Shown here in pieces: positions 7,341 through 15,318 of a DNA stretch of 17,193 nucleotides. The DNA lies in assembly GCA_030593785.1 (NCBI GenBank), contig JAUVGM010000008.1, positions 1 to 17,193 on the forward strand, written 5' to 3'. The stretch comes from Gammaproteobacteria bacterium (GTDB lineage Bacteria; Pseudomonadota; Gammaproteobacteria; UBA6429; Thiohalophilaceae). Both the position numbers and the translations under genes were made by a program. The notes below the pieces were generated by a model. It ran no database searches. It saw only the letters and a program-made list of their open reading frames with translations, and was not told where the DNA came from. Each line of letters begins with the position of its first letter. Position 1 is the first letter of the stretch.

Positions 7341-7372
7341 GGAGTATTTATAATAACGAAATAAAATACCCC
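7341..7372. repeat. Inverted repeat in the acyltransferase/MFS divergent region
   Basis: GGAGTATTT (7341-7349) pairs with AAATACCCC (7364-7372) with one mismatch and a 14-nt AT-rich loop. It lies upstream of the acyltransferase start, either as part of its leader or as an operator. No function is assigned. Confidence 0.35.
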
Positions 7373-7438
7373 TTTATTATAAATAAAAATATGCAGCCAC
7401 CAATAATGCTTTTAACTATGCACTTTGCATAAAAACGT

Positions 7439-7444
7439 TATAAT
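7439..7444 (+). promoter_or_regulatory. Candidate -10 box of the MFS transporter gene
   Basis: TATAAT lies 29 nt before the GTG start. No convincing -35 box is seen 16-18 nt upstream. Consensus match only. Confidence 0.35.
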
Positions 7445-7473
7445 TAATTCCTTCACATAAAAGCGACGTCAAC

Positions 7474-8673
7474 GTGACTTATAGTCAAACACCACCACGC
7501 GGTTTAATTACCATCATTGCCCTTGTGACAATGATTGGACCTTTTACTATTGATAGTTATTTACCCTCTTTCCCCGCTATAGAAGCAGAATTTGGTATTA
7601 CTCGAGCATTGTTGTCGCAAAGTCTGGGCTTTTACCTGGCTGCATTTGCCATCGCGACACTCGTATTTGGCCCACTTGCAGATCGGCTAGGGAGACGATT
7701 GGTCATTCTTATTTCTCTTCTTTTTTATATTGCTGTTTCTATTGGCTGTGCTCTTGCGAATGACTACAGTACTTTTTTGATTTACCGGATACTACAAGGC
7801 ATCGCTGCCGCTGGTGGCCTGGTTGCAGGCCGGGCAATAATCCGTGATGTTTACAGTCCGCAAGATGCACATCATGCGATGTCACGAATCATGATGTTAT
7901 TTGCAGTTGCCCCCGCAATTGCTCCTGTCATTGGTGGCTGGCTACATGCTCTCTTCGGTTGGCACAGCGTCTTTTATTTCCTGGCATTATTCGCCAGCGT
8001 GATCTTCTTGCTCGTATTTTTTCATATACCTGAAACACTTGAGCCCGCGCATCGGCAATCTCTTCATCCAGCAAAAGTTGCTCGCGTATATGCTCGCTCA
8101 ATTATGCATTCTCGTTTTCTCTCGTTAATTTTTATCGTCGCCTTTTACTTTGGTGGTATGTTCTTGTATATCGCCGGCGCACCGACAATAATTTTTGACT
8201 TTATGAATCTAGGAAGCGGTGACTTTGGCTTGATGTTTATTCCATTGGTTGCTGGATTAATATTTGGTGCATGGTTAAGCAGTAAACTTGCACACCGATG
8301 GCCAATGGAACGATCGATTAAACTTGCCTTAACTCTTATGCTGATCGGCTCACTTTTAAATTTGCTTCAGTCTCTGTGGTTAAGCCCAATGATAATCACT
8401 TTAGTCATACCGCTAATGATATACACCAGCGGAATTGGCATTGCGATGCCGGCATTAACTGTTTTAGCGTTAGATTGTTTCCCTAAAAACAGGGGGACGG
8501 CATCAGCATTACAAGGTTTTGTGCAAATGATGGCTAATGCATTAGTTGCCAGTCTGGCAGTTCCATTACTCAGCCAGCAACCAAGTCATCTTGCTTTGGG
8601 GCAGTTTATTCTTCTGGTATTCGCGCTATTACTTTGGTGGCGTTTACCTGCGAATAAATTTCATCATGATTAA
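7474..8673 (+). CDS. Bcr/CflA-family MFS multidrug exporter
   Basis: A 399-residue inner-membrane transporter with about 12 predicted helices, the normal size for the DHA1 drug:H+ antiporter group. Typical Bcr/CflA features are IDSYLPSFPAI in the first helix region (26-36), MFS motif A GPLADRLGRR (66-75), YRILQGIAAAGG (104-115) and GRAIIRDVY (119-127). Family members export compounds such as bicyclomycin, chloramphenicol or sulfonamides using the proton gradient; the real substrate here is unknown. The start is GTG at 7474, because the first helix would be cut if the ATG at codon 20 were used; the Shine-Dalgarno is weak. It diverges from the acyltransferase gene. Its stop lies only 6 nt from the stop of the convergent gene at 8680, with no terminator between. 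Confidence 0.92.
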   Translation: MTYSQTPPRGLITIIALVTMIGPFTIDSYLPSFPAIEAEFGITRALLSQSLGFYLAAFAIATLVFGPLADRLGRRLVILISLLFYIAVSIGCALANDYSTFLIYRILQGIAAAGGLVAGRAIIRDVYSPQDAHHAMSRIMMLFAVAPAIAPVIGGWLHALFGWHSVFYFLALFASVIFLLVFFHIPETLEPAHRQSLHPAKVARVYARSIMHSRFLSLIFIVAFYFGGMFLYIAGAPTIIFDFMNLGSGDFGLMFIPLVAGLIFGAWLSSKLAHRWPMERSIKLALTLMLIGSLLNLLQSLWLSPMIITLVIPLMIYTSGIGIAMPALTVLALDCFPKNRGTASALQGFVQMMANALVASLAVPLLSQQPSHLALGQFILLVFALLLWWRLPANKFHHD

Positions 8674-8679
8674 ATCTAC

Positions 8680-9312
8680 CTAGCTTGCTATTTTATAAAG
8701 TGTATTACCGTTCTTACTCACAACTATCTTTAATACATTATTAGCAACCAATTCTCTCAACACTTCGCATAATTGAGGTAAAGCATACCCACTTAATCGT
8801 TCAAGACCTTCTTGTTTTGCGCCCCATTCTTTTATTCTATCAGGAGAGCATGCTTCGCTATTATTTATAGTAAGAAACTGAATTATTAGCTCTCTCAATT
8901 TTGTACTATTTAACGGATTGCTTCGAAAAGGTATTTCATTCAAATCAAATACTTGTTCCTCTAATGTTGTTAACCTTTCATCTATGTTTGACAGAGCCTC
9001 GAGTCTTTCACGTACTTGTGTTTCTATTATGCTCTGAAGATCTAAAGGCTTATTTTTTTTGAACAATATTCTTATTTCTTCCCACGGAGTAAAAACAAAA
9101 ACAAGTAATGATATACAGAAGATCAAGACTATCGGTAAACCAAGGTTAGCCGGTGATTGATTTACTAAGGGCTCTGTCATATACGCTTTATATAAATAAA
9201 GGATAGCTGCGATAGCAGGAACTGTTACAGATAGAACAATTAATTTAAATCTTAAAATAGTACTAACTTTAGTATTTTCCACCGCCGTTGCGATGTTTTC
9301 CTTCTGGTACAT
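8680..9312 (-). CDS. Unrecognised membrane protein with coiled coil and winged-helix-like C terminus
   Basis: A 210-residue protein I cannot place in a named family. Two hydrophobic helices (about residues 24-46 and 57-77) suggest a membrane hairpin with both ends in the cytoplasm. Then comes a probable coiled coil (about 91-125: LQSIIETQVRERLEALSNID and onward to LEEQVFDL). The C-terminal part (about 135-210) has the helix-helix-helix-strand pattern of a winged-helix domain: TKLRELIIQFLTINNSEACS, then LPQLCEVLRELVANNVLKIV and a final beta hairpin. A membrane-tethered DNA- or protein-binding role is an inference. ATG at 9312 has a good ribosome site (GGAGAGAGGAA). An FNR-like box (9496-9509) with a TATAAA box sits upstream. 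It ends tail to tail with the MFS gene. Confidence 0.75.
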   Translation of the reverse strand: MYQKENIATAVENTKVSTILRFKLIVLSVTVPAIAAILYLYKAYMTEPLVNQSPANLGLPIVLIFCISLLVFVFTPWEEIRILFKKNKPLDLQSIIETQVRERLEALSNIDERLTTLEEQVFDLNEIPFRSNPLNSTKLRELIIQFLTINNSEACSPDRIKEWGAKQEGLERLSGYALPQLCEVLRELVANNVLKIVVSKNGNTLYKIAS

Positions 9313-9358
9313 TTCCTCTCTCCAAAAACCAAGATATTAAACACTACTCATTGTATTT

Positions 9359-9383
9359 AGAGTGGATTCATTTCTTCCACTCT
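9359..9383. repeat. 8-bp inverted repeat in the leader of the 8680-9312 gene
   Basis: AGAGTGGA (9359-9366) and TCCACTCT (9376-9383) form a perfect 8-bp stem with a 9-nt loop, 47 nt upstream of the ATG at 9312. If transcription starts near 9462 it is within the leader RNA. No T-run follows on the minus strand. Confidence 0.4.
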
Positions 9384-9468
9384 TCATTTTGGGGGCGAAG
9401 AATACCACCATAAAAAATATGTTATCAATACTCGCTTTATGTGATCTGAAACGGTGCTAAGGAATATG

Positions 9469-9509
9469 TTTATATGCTATATCAGCATTTCGTGAATGAT
9501 GGTTATCAA
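9469..9509 (-). promoter_or_regulatory. Candidate FNR-like promoter of the 8680-9312 gene
   Basis: On the minus strand TTGATAACCATCAT (9509-9496) matches the FNR consensus at 9 of 10 bases. A TATAAA box (9474-9469) lies downstream, placing the FNR centre about 40.5 bp before the predicted start at 9462. The leader would be about 150 nt. Weaker than the site at 3578-3591. Confidence 0.4.
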
Positions 9510-9557
9510 TTTAATTTCCACAAATAATATTTTATATGACGTAAATACGACAGAGCA

Positions 9558-9576
9558 CCTCACCCGAGTGGTGAGG
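9558..9576 (-). terminator. Stem-loop just after the 73-residue gene
   Basis: CCTCACC (9558-9564) pairs with GGTGAGG (9570-9576) across a 5-nt loop, 19 nt beyond the stop of the minus-strand gene at 9595. The stem is GC-rich but lacks a following T-run, so it may be a weak terminator or a 3'-end stabiliser. Confidence 0.45.
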
Positions 9577-9594
9577 GTATTCAAAAATATTTAT

Positions 9595-9816
9595 TTATGC
9601 CGATGTGATGTCTGGATGAAGACCTTGAGAACGCAACTTTTCTAATACTAAACCGGGTAAACTCGAATGAGCCTCATAATCAATGGTCAAGTCATGTGGA
9701 TCGTGTCGAGGATGCTCAACATCGGTAACATGTGGTATTGCTAATATTTCATGCTTAAGCCGAACAATTTCTCGAGTGGTAAGGGATTCATCAATATAAA
9801 TAGTAATACTATGCAT
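9595..9816 (-). CDS. Small 73-residue protein, possible HMA/ferredoxin-like fold without metal cysteines
   Basis: Predicted secondary structure reads beta-alpha-beta-beta-alpha-beta: HSITIYIDES, LTTREIVRLKHEILAIPHV, TDVEHPRHD, DLTIDYEAHS, SLPGLVLEKLRSQGL, HPDITSA. That order and length match the heavy-metal-associated (HMA) or ACT-like ferredoxin fold, but the CxxC copper motif is absent; there is no cysteine at all. The protein has several histidines (HPRHDPH, about 35-41). Function is unknown. A strong AAGGAG ribosome site lies 9 nt before the ATG, so it is very likely translated. It is transcribed alone, with a stem-loop after the stop, and diverges from selD. Confidence 0.7.
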   Translation of the reverse strand: MHSITIYIDESLTTREIVRLKHEILAIPHVTDVEHPRHDPHDLTIDYEAHSSLPGLVLEKLRSQGLHPDITSA

Positions 9817-10031
9817 AATAAACAGCTCCTTTAAATATTATTATCTCTCCATTAAAAGTAGTCACACATAAAGAAAATTACAAGAAAGATCAGCAGTAAA
9901 TTTACCCTGATTGATACTAAATATCTTGACTGGAATTCTCTTTATTTGCCCCTTTGATTAATAAGAGTTCTAACCCCTTGATTGTAAAAATAAGGGTACA
10001 ATAGCTTTTTTTAACCCAAGATAGCTAAAAA

Positions 10032-11072
10032 ATGTCTCAAGTAAAACTTACCGAATACAGTCATGGTGCCGGTTGTGGCTGCAAAATTGCTCCTGGTGTA
10101 CTGGAAGAGATGCTTCAAACATCCACAGCCCCCTTTCACGACCCTCGTTTACTAGTAGGAAATGAAACTAAAGACGATGCTGCCGTATATGATTTAGATA
10201 ACGGTTATTCAGTAATTAGTACCACAGATTTTTTCATGCCAATTGTTGATGACCCCTTTGAATTTGGCCAAATCGCGGCGACGAATGCCATTAGTGATAT
10301 CTATGCCATGGGCGGTTCACCTCTAATGGCCATCGCCATATTTGGCTGGCCAATTAAAAAATTAAGTTCCGACATTGCCGCCCAAGTGATTGAAGGTGGA
10401 CGTCATGCCTGCAAACTGGCTGGCATCGCACTAGCAGGTGGACACTCTATTGATGCCCCCGAACCCATCTTTGGTCTCGCTGTAACCGGTCAGGTAGATA
10501 ATGCACATATAAAACGCAATAGTCAGGCAAGCGCTAATTGCGATTTGTTTCTTACCAAGCCATTAGGTATCGGGATTTTAACCACAGCAGAAAAAAATAA
10601 GATTCTTAAAAACGAACACTCCCGTATTGCCATTGAAACCATGTTGCAATTAAACAAACCAGGAGCTGATTTCGCAAAACTACCTTATGTTACTGCAATG
10701 ACCGATGTGACGGGCTTTGGCTTAATGGGCCACCTTGTCGAAATTTGTGAGGGCAGCGGTTTGCATGCCAAGGTAAATTATCAATCTGTACCTAAATTAC
10801 CTGAAGTTGAAAACTATATTTCATTAGGTTGTTCCCCCGGAGGCGCACAACGTAACTTCGATAGCTATGGGCATCACTTAGGTGACATGACAGATTTACA
10901 GAAAAAAATACTCTGTGATCCTCAGACTTCAGGAGGCTTGTTAGTCGCGGTTGAAAAGAGTCATTCGGATGAATTCATAAAAATCGCAAATACATTCGAC
11001 TTAAATTTACAATCCTTAGGTGAATTAGTCGAAGCAGATAAATCTAAATCAACATTAATAGAAATCATATAA
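10032..11072 (+). CDS. selD: Selenide, water dikinase (selenophosphate synthase), cysteine form
   Basis: A 346-residue enzyme that makes selenophosphate from selenide and ATP, the selenium donor for tRNA and protein selenation. It is collinear with E. coli SelD. The glycine-rich N terminus [10 protein letters not shown] carries the catalytic cysteine (C15, equal to E. coli Cys17) and lysine K18 (E. coli Lys20), so this is a cysteine enzyme, not a selenocysteine one. Further family motifs: [13 protein letters not shown] (metal/ATP-binding aspartates), [53 protein letters not shown] and [13 protein letters not shown] at 10032 matches the E. coli start; its Shine-Dalgarno is weak. The next gene, selU, starts 5 nt after its stop, so the two form an operon with a shared pathway. 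Confidence 0.97.
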   Translation: MSQVKLTEYSHGAGCGCKIAPGVLEEMLQTSTAPFHDPRLLVGNETKDDAAVYDLDNGYSVISTTDFFMPIVDDPFEFGQIAATNAISDIYAMGGSPLMAIAIFGWPIKKLSSDIAAQVIEGGRHACKLAGIALAGGHSIDAPEPIFGLAVTGQVDNAHIKRNSQASANCDLFLTKPLGIGILTTAEKNKILKNEHSRIAIETMLQLNKPGADFAKLPYVTAMTDVTGFGLMGHLVEICEGSGLHAKVNYQSVPKLPEVENYISLGCSPGGAQRNFDSYGHHLGDMTDLQKKILCDPQTSGGLLVAVEKSHSDEFIKIANTFDLNLQSLGELVEADKSKSTLIEII

Positions 11073-11077
11073 TCAGT

Positions 11078-12202
11078 ATGACGGACCAACAAACAATAGA
11101 GCTGCCTCAGCTAGACGACTATCGTTCATTATTTTTAAATAATACTCCCCTACTCGATGTTCGTGCTCCAGTTGAATTCAATCAAGGTGCATTTCCTTTT
11201 ACCGAAAACGTTCCTTTAATGAATGATCAGGAACGTACCGACATTGGTATACGATATAAAAATGCGGGTCAGGATGAAGCGATTAAACTTGGTCATAAAT
11301 TAGTACAAGGTAAAATAAAATCTGAACGCGTTGAACGCTGGGCGAATTTTTTTGAACAACATCCTCAAGGTATACTTTATTGTTTTCGTGGTGGTATGCG
11401 CTCAAAGATTTCGCAGCAGTGGATTTATGAAAAAACAGGAATCATTTATCCAAGAGTAAAAGGTGGCTACAAGGCCATGCGTCGTTTTTTAATTGATGAA
11501 CTCGAAACATCAATACAGCGCATAGAACCTATTATACTAAGTGGACGAACCGGTATTGGGAAAACAATTTTCCTGAAAAAAATAAAACAGCAAATCGATC
11601 TTGAAGGACTCTTTCATCATCGTGGTTCTGTCTTTGGAAAACACGTTACTTCGCAGCCTTCACAAATTGATATTGAAAATACATTATCAATAGAGTTACT
11701 CAAACATCTTAATCAAGGCCATACAAAAATTGTACTTGAAGATGAAGGTAGTAATATCGGCTCACGTAGACTGCCAGAAAATTTGATCAAGAAAATGAAG
11801 CAGTCACCGATTATTCTACTCGAAGCCAGTATTGAAGAACGCATTGATATTACCTTTCAGGAATATATCATTGAAGCACTGGCAGAACATCAATCTTATT
11901 ATGGTGAAGAATTGGGTTTTACTCGCTGGACAGAGCAATTAGTTGAATCTATCGACAAAATACAACGCCGACTTGGTGGCCTGCGACATAAAGAACTTAA
12001 AGCACTATTAAATAACGCAATACAACAACAAGTATCTGGTGACATAGAATCTCATAAAGAATGGATTAAAGTATTACTCGTTGAGTATTATGATCCTATG
12101 TATGATTACCAATTGAGTAAAAAACAAGAACGAGTTGTTTTTAAAGGGAATAAAAATGATGTGTTTGATTATTTAAAAAAGAAATACAGCTTGTCTGAAT
12201 AA
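11078..12202 (+). CDS. selU: tRNA 2-selenouridine synthase
   Basis: A 374-residue enzyme (also called MnmH or YbbB) that replaces sulfur by selenium in 5-substituted 2-thiouridine at wobble position 34 of Lys, Glu and Gln tRNAs, via a geranylated intermediate. The N-terminal rhodanese domain (about 15-130) begins LLDVRAPVEF and holds the catalytic cysteine C102 in YCFRGGMRS. The C-terminal half is a P-loop domain with GRTGIGKT (156-163). Length is near the 364 residues of the E. coli protein. It begins 5 nt after selD, so translation is probably coupled; SelD supplies its selenophosphate. There is no selA, selB or tRNA-Sec in the window, so I cannot tell whether the organism also makes selenoproteins. 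It converges on the minus-strand gene ending at 12271; no terminator hairpin is visible in the 68 nt between. Confidence 0.95.
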   Translation: MTDQQTIELPQLDDYRSLFLNNTPLLDVRAPVEFNQGAFPFTENVPLMNDQERTDIGIRYKNAGQDEAIKLGHKLVQGKIKSERVERWANFFEQHPQGILYCFRGGMRSKISQQWIYEKTGIIYPRVKGGYKAMRRFLIDELETSIQRIEPIILSGRTGIGKTIFLKKIKQQIDLEGLFHHRGSVFGKHVTSQPSQIDIENTLSIELLKHLNQGHTKIVLEDEGSNIGSRRLPENLIKKMKQSPIILLEASIEERIDITFQEYIIEALAEHQSYYGEELGFTRWTEQLVESIDKIQRRLGGLRHKELKALLNNAIQQQVSGDIESHKEWIKVLLVEYYDPMYDYQLSKKQERVVFKGNKNDVFDYLKKKYSLSE

Positions 12203-12270
12203 TAAAAAAATATTATGTACTTTCAAGTTCATTCCCTATATTAAATAAATGGTTTTTCTATATTTACACT

Positions 12271-13662
12271 TTAACTAAACAAACACTTGTCACTAATAAC
12301 ATTCGCGACATTTTCTGGCACCTGGCTACGCCATTTATTGTCATCATTACGGATCATCGATAACACTTCGTGAGAATATATCTCAAGATGCTCTGTATTT
12401 ACTAAATCAAGATGCCTAACAAAACCATTATCTAATAAGTGTTTATATAAATGCTGCAAATGCGAAGCGACTTGCAAGTCACTGACACCCTGTAACTTGC
12501 CTGAGTCATTATCGTACATAGGACAGACATAAAATCGTAAATCATTTTTAAATAACCTGCCGAAAGATTCTAAAATCCCTCCAGGCAAGTCCTTATAATA
12601 ACTTTCACGAAAAATGCGTTTTAATAATGGTACACCCATCGCCAGTGCAATTGGCTTATCCGTAAAACGAAACAAGTATTGAGCTAAACGATAACATTCA
12701 CCGTAGTTACTAATCAAAACATCCCAGCCCAGCTCGCAAAGTAGTTCCGCACGAGATAAAAAATCTTTTACATCTATCTCACCTTCTTCCGACAAGTCAT
12801 GCAAGGTCATTTCACCTAACGTCACTATATTATCAGCATCGACATTATCTTCATTAGCAAAAGTTTGATAAGCACTTTCCATTAAATCCACGGTTAATTT
12901 AGTCGGTGGTTGAAACCGACTACGTTCAATCAAGACCGATTTTTGCCACAAGCTATCCGCAATTTGTACCACCTTGCCTTTTGCATTGATCATGGCTGCA
13001 TTACTTAAACCATGTTGCACCAGGTACAAAGCCATAAGCCGGTTATCCACACCTTCAAAAGCGGGGCCTGAAAATTCAATCATATCTATTTCGGCTAAAC
13101 CAGGAGATATATTATCGAGTAAAGATATCAATAGGCTTTCTGCATTTTCATGCATGTACAATGCCCCATAAATCAGGTTAACGCCCAATATCCCCAGCGT
13201 CTCCTGATCCTGAAGATAACTACTACTGTGCAGGCTGACATGAATGTCAATCTGTGAATGAAGTTGCTGTTCCTTATGCTGGAAGCGGATCCCTAACCAG
13301 CCTTGACCATCTACATCTCGAGAATAACTCCTTGCTGCCACGGTATTAGCAAAAGCAAAAAATGCGGTGTTATCACCGCGTTGTTTCAACAAACGTTCAA
13401 GCAATAAGTCATATTCTCGACACAGCATGGCTTCTAAACGTTCCCGACTTACATATCGTTTTACAGAGCCATAAATTGCGTCGGAAAACGTCATATCATA
13501 AGCAGACATTGCACTGGCAATCGTACCGGCGGCAGCACCAACGCGAAAAAACCAACGTGCTGTTTCCTGACCTGCGCCAATCTCGGCTAAGGTCCCATAA
13601 CGGGTTTTATCCAGATTTATTGTTAAAGCTTTTTGATGTGGCGTTTGTACAACGTTATCCAT
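12271..13662 (-). CDS. Conserved protein of unknown function (463 residues)
   Basis: A large soluble-looking protein with no signal peptide or membrane segment. The N terminus is distinctive: ALTINLDKTRYGTLAEIGAG, then QETARWFFRVGAAAGTIASA and SAYDMTFSDAIYG. I recall this opening as a family found across many bacteria, including cyanobacteria; database copies carry conflicting names such as nicotinate-nucleotide adenylyltransferase or TonB-dependent receptor. Nothing in the sequence supports either name: no nucleotidyltransferase HxGH motif and no barrel pattern. Other recognisable stretches are GILGVNLIYGALYMH (about 157-171) and DVLISNYGECYRLAQYLFRF. ATG at 13662 has a good AGGTGAG ribosome site. 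It diverges from the OmpA-type lipoprotein across 247 nt and is probably a single-gene unit. Its cellular role is unknown. Confidence 0.8.
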   Translation of the reverse strand: MDNVVQTPHQKALTINLDKTRYGTLAEIGAGQETARWFFRVGAAAGTIASAMSAYDMTFSDAIYGSVKRYVSRERLEAMLCREYDLLLERLLKQRGDNTAFFAFANTVAARSYSRDVDGQGWLGIRFQHKEQQLHSQIDIHVSLHSSSYLQDQETLGILGVNLIYGALYMHENAESLLISLLDNISPGLAEIDMIEFSGPAFEGVDNRLMALYLVQHGLSNAAMINAKGKVVQIADSLWQKSVLIERSRFQPPTKLTVDLMESAYQTFANEDNVDADNIVTLGEMTLHDLSEEGEIDVKDFLSRAELLCELGWDVLISNYGECYRLAQYLFRFTDKPIALAMGVPLLKRIFRESYYKDLPGGILESFGRLFKNDLRFYVCPMYDNDSGKLQGVSDLQVASHLQHLYKHLLDNGFVRHLDLVNTEHLEIYSHEVLSMIRNDDNKWRSQVPENVANVISDKCLFS

Positions 13663-13856
13663 AACTCACCTGTTTTTTTAAGTAGATACTTTACAGTGTA
13701 GTCGGCTTTTCTCTGTTATCCATATTTACATTCTTTCTGGAATCTAAAATATTAAATTAACATTTATAGAAAACTGTATATCCCAAAATAAATCATTCCC
13801 ATCACATTAATACAAAATAATTAATTCATTTACTCCCAATATCACAATAATGGTTT

Positions 13857-13868
13857 ATGATTAATCAT
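13857..13868. promoter_or_regulatory. 12-bp palindrome upstream of the OmpA-type lipoprotein
   Basis: ATGATTAATCAT is a perfect palindrome 41 nt before the start codon at 13910. It could be an operator near the promoter; the factor is unknown, and AT-rich palindromes of this size can arise by chance. Confidence 0.25.
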
Positions 13869-13909
13869 ATTACGAACATACAAAACATTTACGATACCGA
13901 GGCAATTAT

Positions 13910-14581
13910 ATGAAAAGTAAAATCACAACTTTAATTATTACAGGTTTATTCATGCTTAATGGTTGCTCTACCTTCGATGCATATACTGGAGAAGAAAAAA
14001 CATCAAATACTGCAAAAGGTGCAGGTATCGGTGCTGGTGCTGCACTTGTGCTTTCCTACATTTCAAATAGAAATGAAAGTAGCAAAGTTCGTAATAAACG
14101 TATGCTCCGAGATGCTGGAATTGGCGCTATTGTTGGCGGTGGTGTCGGATACTACATGGATACTCAGGAAGCTAAATTAAGAAAACAGTTACGTGGTACC
14201 GGGGTAAGTGTTAAGCGAGATGGAAATAACATTAATTTAATTATGCCAAGCAACATTACATTTACCACCGATGGTCGAAATATAAACTCCAGATTTTATG
14301 CCGTACTCGATTCTGTAGTACTGGTTATTAAAGAGTTTAACAAAACAACTGTTGTTGTTGCTGGTTTTACCGATAGTAGCGGTTCAGAGTCATATAATCA
14401 GAAATTATCAGAAGACCGCGCAAGATCTGTCGCAGGATTTTTACTTAACAATAAAGTTAATCAGGCACGACTTGATGTTGTTGGATTTGGTGAACAACAT
14501 CCTATAGCCAGCAACAAAACTAAACAAGGACGTAGCCTAAACCGTCGTGTTGAAATCACATTATTACCAATAACTAAATAA
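13910..14581 (+). CDS. OmpA-family lipoprotein (glycine-zipper plus peptidoglycan-binding domain, YiaD-like)
   Basis: A 223-residue envelope protein. The signal sequence ends in a lipobox LNGC (C19), so it is lipidated; serine at +2 suits outer-membrane sorting. Next come two glycine-rich hydrophobic stretches, GAGIGAGAALVLSYI (about 37-51) and DAGIGAIVGGGVGYY (about 68-82), resembling glycine-zipper motifs. The C-terminal domain (about 110-220) is OmpA-like: ITFTTDGRNINSRFYAVLDS, GFTDSSGSESYNQKLSEDRA and GFGEQHPIASN, ending NRRVEITL. The aspartate and arginine that bind diaminopimelate are in the expected motifs. The layout matches YiaD-type lipoproteins, which anchor the outer membrane to murein. 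GAGG lies 8 nt before the ATG. It precedes another lipoprotein by 238 nt, which probably has its own promoter. Confidence 0.92.
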   Translation: MKSKITTLIITGLFMLNGCSTFDAYTGEEKTSNTAKGAGIGAGAALVLSYISNRNESSKVRNKRMLRDAGIGAIVGGGVGYYMDTQEAKLRKQLRGTGVSVKRDGNNINLIMPSNITFTTDGRNINSRFYAVLDSVVLVIKEFNKTTVVVAGFTDSSGSESYNQKLSEDRARSVAGFLLNNKVNQARLDVVGFGEQHPIASNKTKQGRSLNRRVEITLLPITK

Positions 14582-14614
14582 CAATCATGATCTATATTTC
14601 TATTTAATAGGTTA

Positions 14615-14632
14615 AACCGGATTTCTCTGGTT
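14615..14632 (+). terminator. Weak hairpin after the OmpA-type gene
   Basis: AACCGGA (14615-14621) and TCTGGTT (14626-14632) form a 7-bp stem (one G-T pair) with a TTTC loop, 34 nt past the stop. It lacks a T-run, so terminator function is doubtful. Confidence 0.3.
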
Positions 14633-14819
14633 GCTGGATGGAGGTCTGTTATATAGCTTTGGCATTATCTTTTATATTACAGATAAAAAAAATTCACTTT
14701 CATGGCATATGGAACATGTTTGTACTGGCAGGTAATACAACACATTACTATACAGTGATGAATTATGTTCTTTAGAAGTAAATAAACGTAATCTTAGATT
14801 TAAAAAAGAGGAAAATCAT

Positions 14820-15173
14820 ATGAAATTTATCACAAATAAATATCCCAGGTGGAAGTATCTCTTTTCGCTTTTTTCACTAATGACATTAGTGAGCTGTAGC
14901 ACCGTCCACATTGGTCAGGATTTTCAACTTCAAACATTTGCCAATAACGCCAAGTTAGGAATAACAACAAAAGCTCAAGTCACTAAATGGTTAGGAAAAC
15001 CAATGAGCACTGGCATAGCACAAAGATCAGATGGTGAGAAACTGATTGAATGGGACTATTTTTATGGTACCGGTCAGTTACCCAGTATGAAGGATGCAAA
15101 ATTGAAGACGCTGAAAATTCGATTTAATAAAAAGGGTGTTGTACATAGTTATAACTGGTCAGGTCAAAAGTAA
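14820..15173 (+). CDS. BamE/SmpA-like small lipoprotein
   Basis: A 117-residue lipoprotein. The signal peptide (hydrophobic about 13-24) ends in lipobox LVSC (C26). The mature part follows the SmpA/OmlA pattern: a short N-terminal arm, then LGITTKAQVTKWLGKPMSTG (about 41-60, the helix-turn-helix-like segment of BamE folds), then LIEWDYFYGTG and a final LKIRFNKKGVVHSYNW strand pair. BamE proper is the small outer-membrane lipoprotein of the BAM complex; this divergent copy may be a paralogue rather than the BAM subunit. GAGG lies about 9 nt before the ATG. It stands downstream of the OmpA-type lipoprotein, so the two may serve the envelope together. A hairpin terminator follows 28 nt after the stop. 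Confidence 0.85.
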   Translation: MKFITNKYPRWKYLFSLFSLMTLVSCSTVHIGQDFQLQTFANNAKLGITTKAQVTKWLGKPMSTGIAQRSDGEKLIEWDYFYGTGQLPSMKDAKLKTLKIRFNKKGVVHSYNWSGQK

Positions 15174-15201
15174 GCACCACATTCTTATTAGAGTTATAGT
15201 A

Positions 15202-15221
15202 CCCCTTCGTTATTGAAGGGG
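15202..15221 (+). terminator. Hairpin terminator of the BamE-like gene
   Basis: CCCCTTC (15202-15208) pairs perfectly with GAAGGGG (15215-15221) with a 6-nt loop, followed by CATTTGTATT, a broken T-run. It sits 28 nt after the stop codon. Confidence 0.65.
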
Positions 15222-15318
15222 CATTTGTATTAACATCACATTAACCAATCATATGTATTTACCAAATTCCTGTTCCTAAAACCCAGGGAACAAAATTTTC
15301 TTAGAAAGAATGTAACAT

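Noticed and set aside
9324..9400. 24-codon minus-strand frame (MVVFFAPKMK...) upstream of the 8680-9312 gene
   Set aside because: No ribosome site, and the frame overlaps a stem-loop; chance open frame is more likely.
10074..10085. Possible selenocysteine codon in SelD
   Set aside because: The catalytic position is an ordinary cysteine codon; there is no in-frame TGA.
13362..13664. 100-codon plus-strand frame opposite the 463-residue gene
   Set aside because: It is a shadow of a conserved gene, without start signals.
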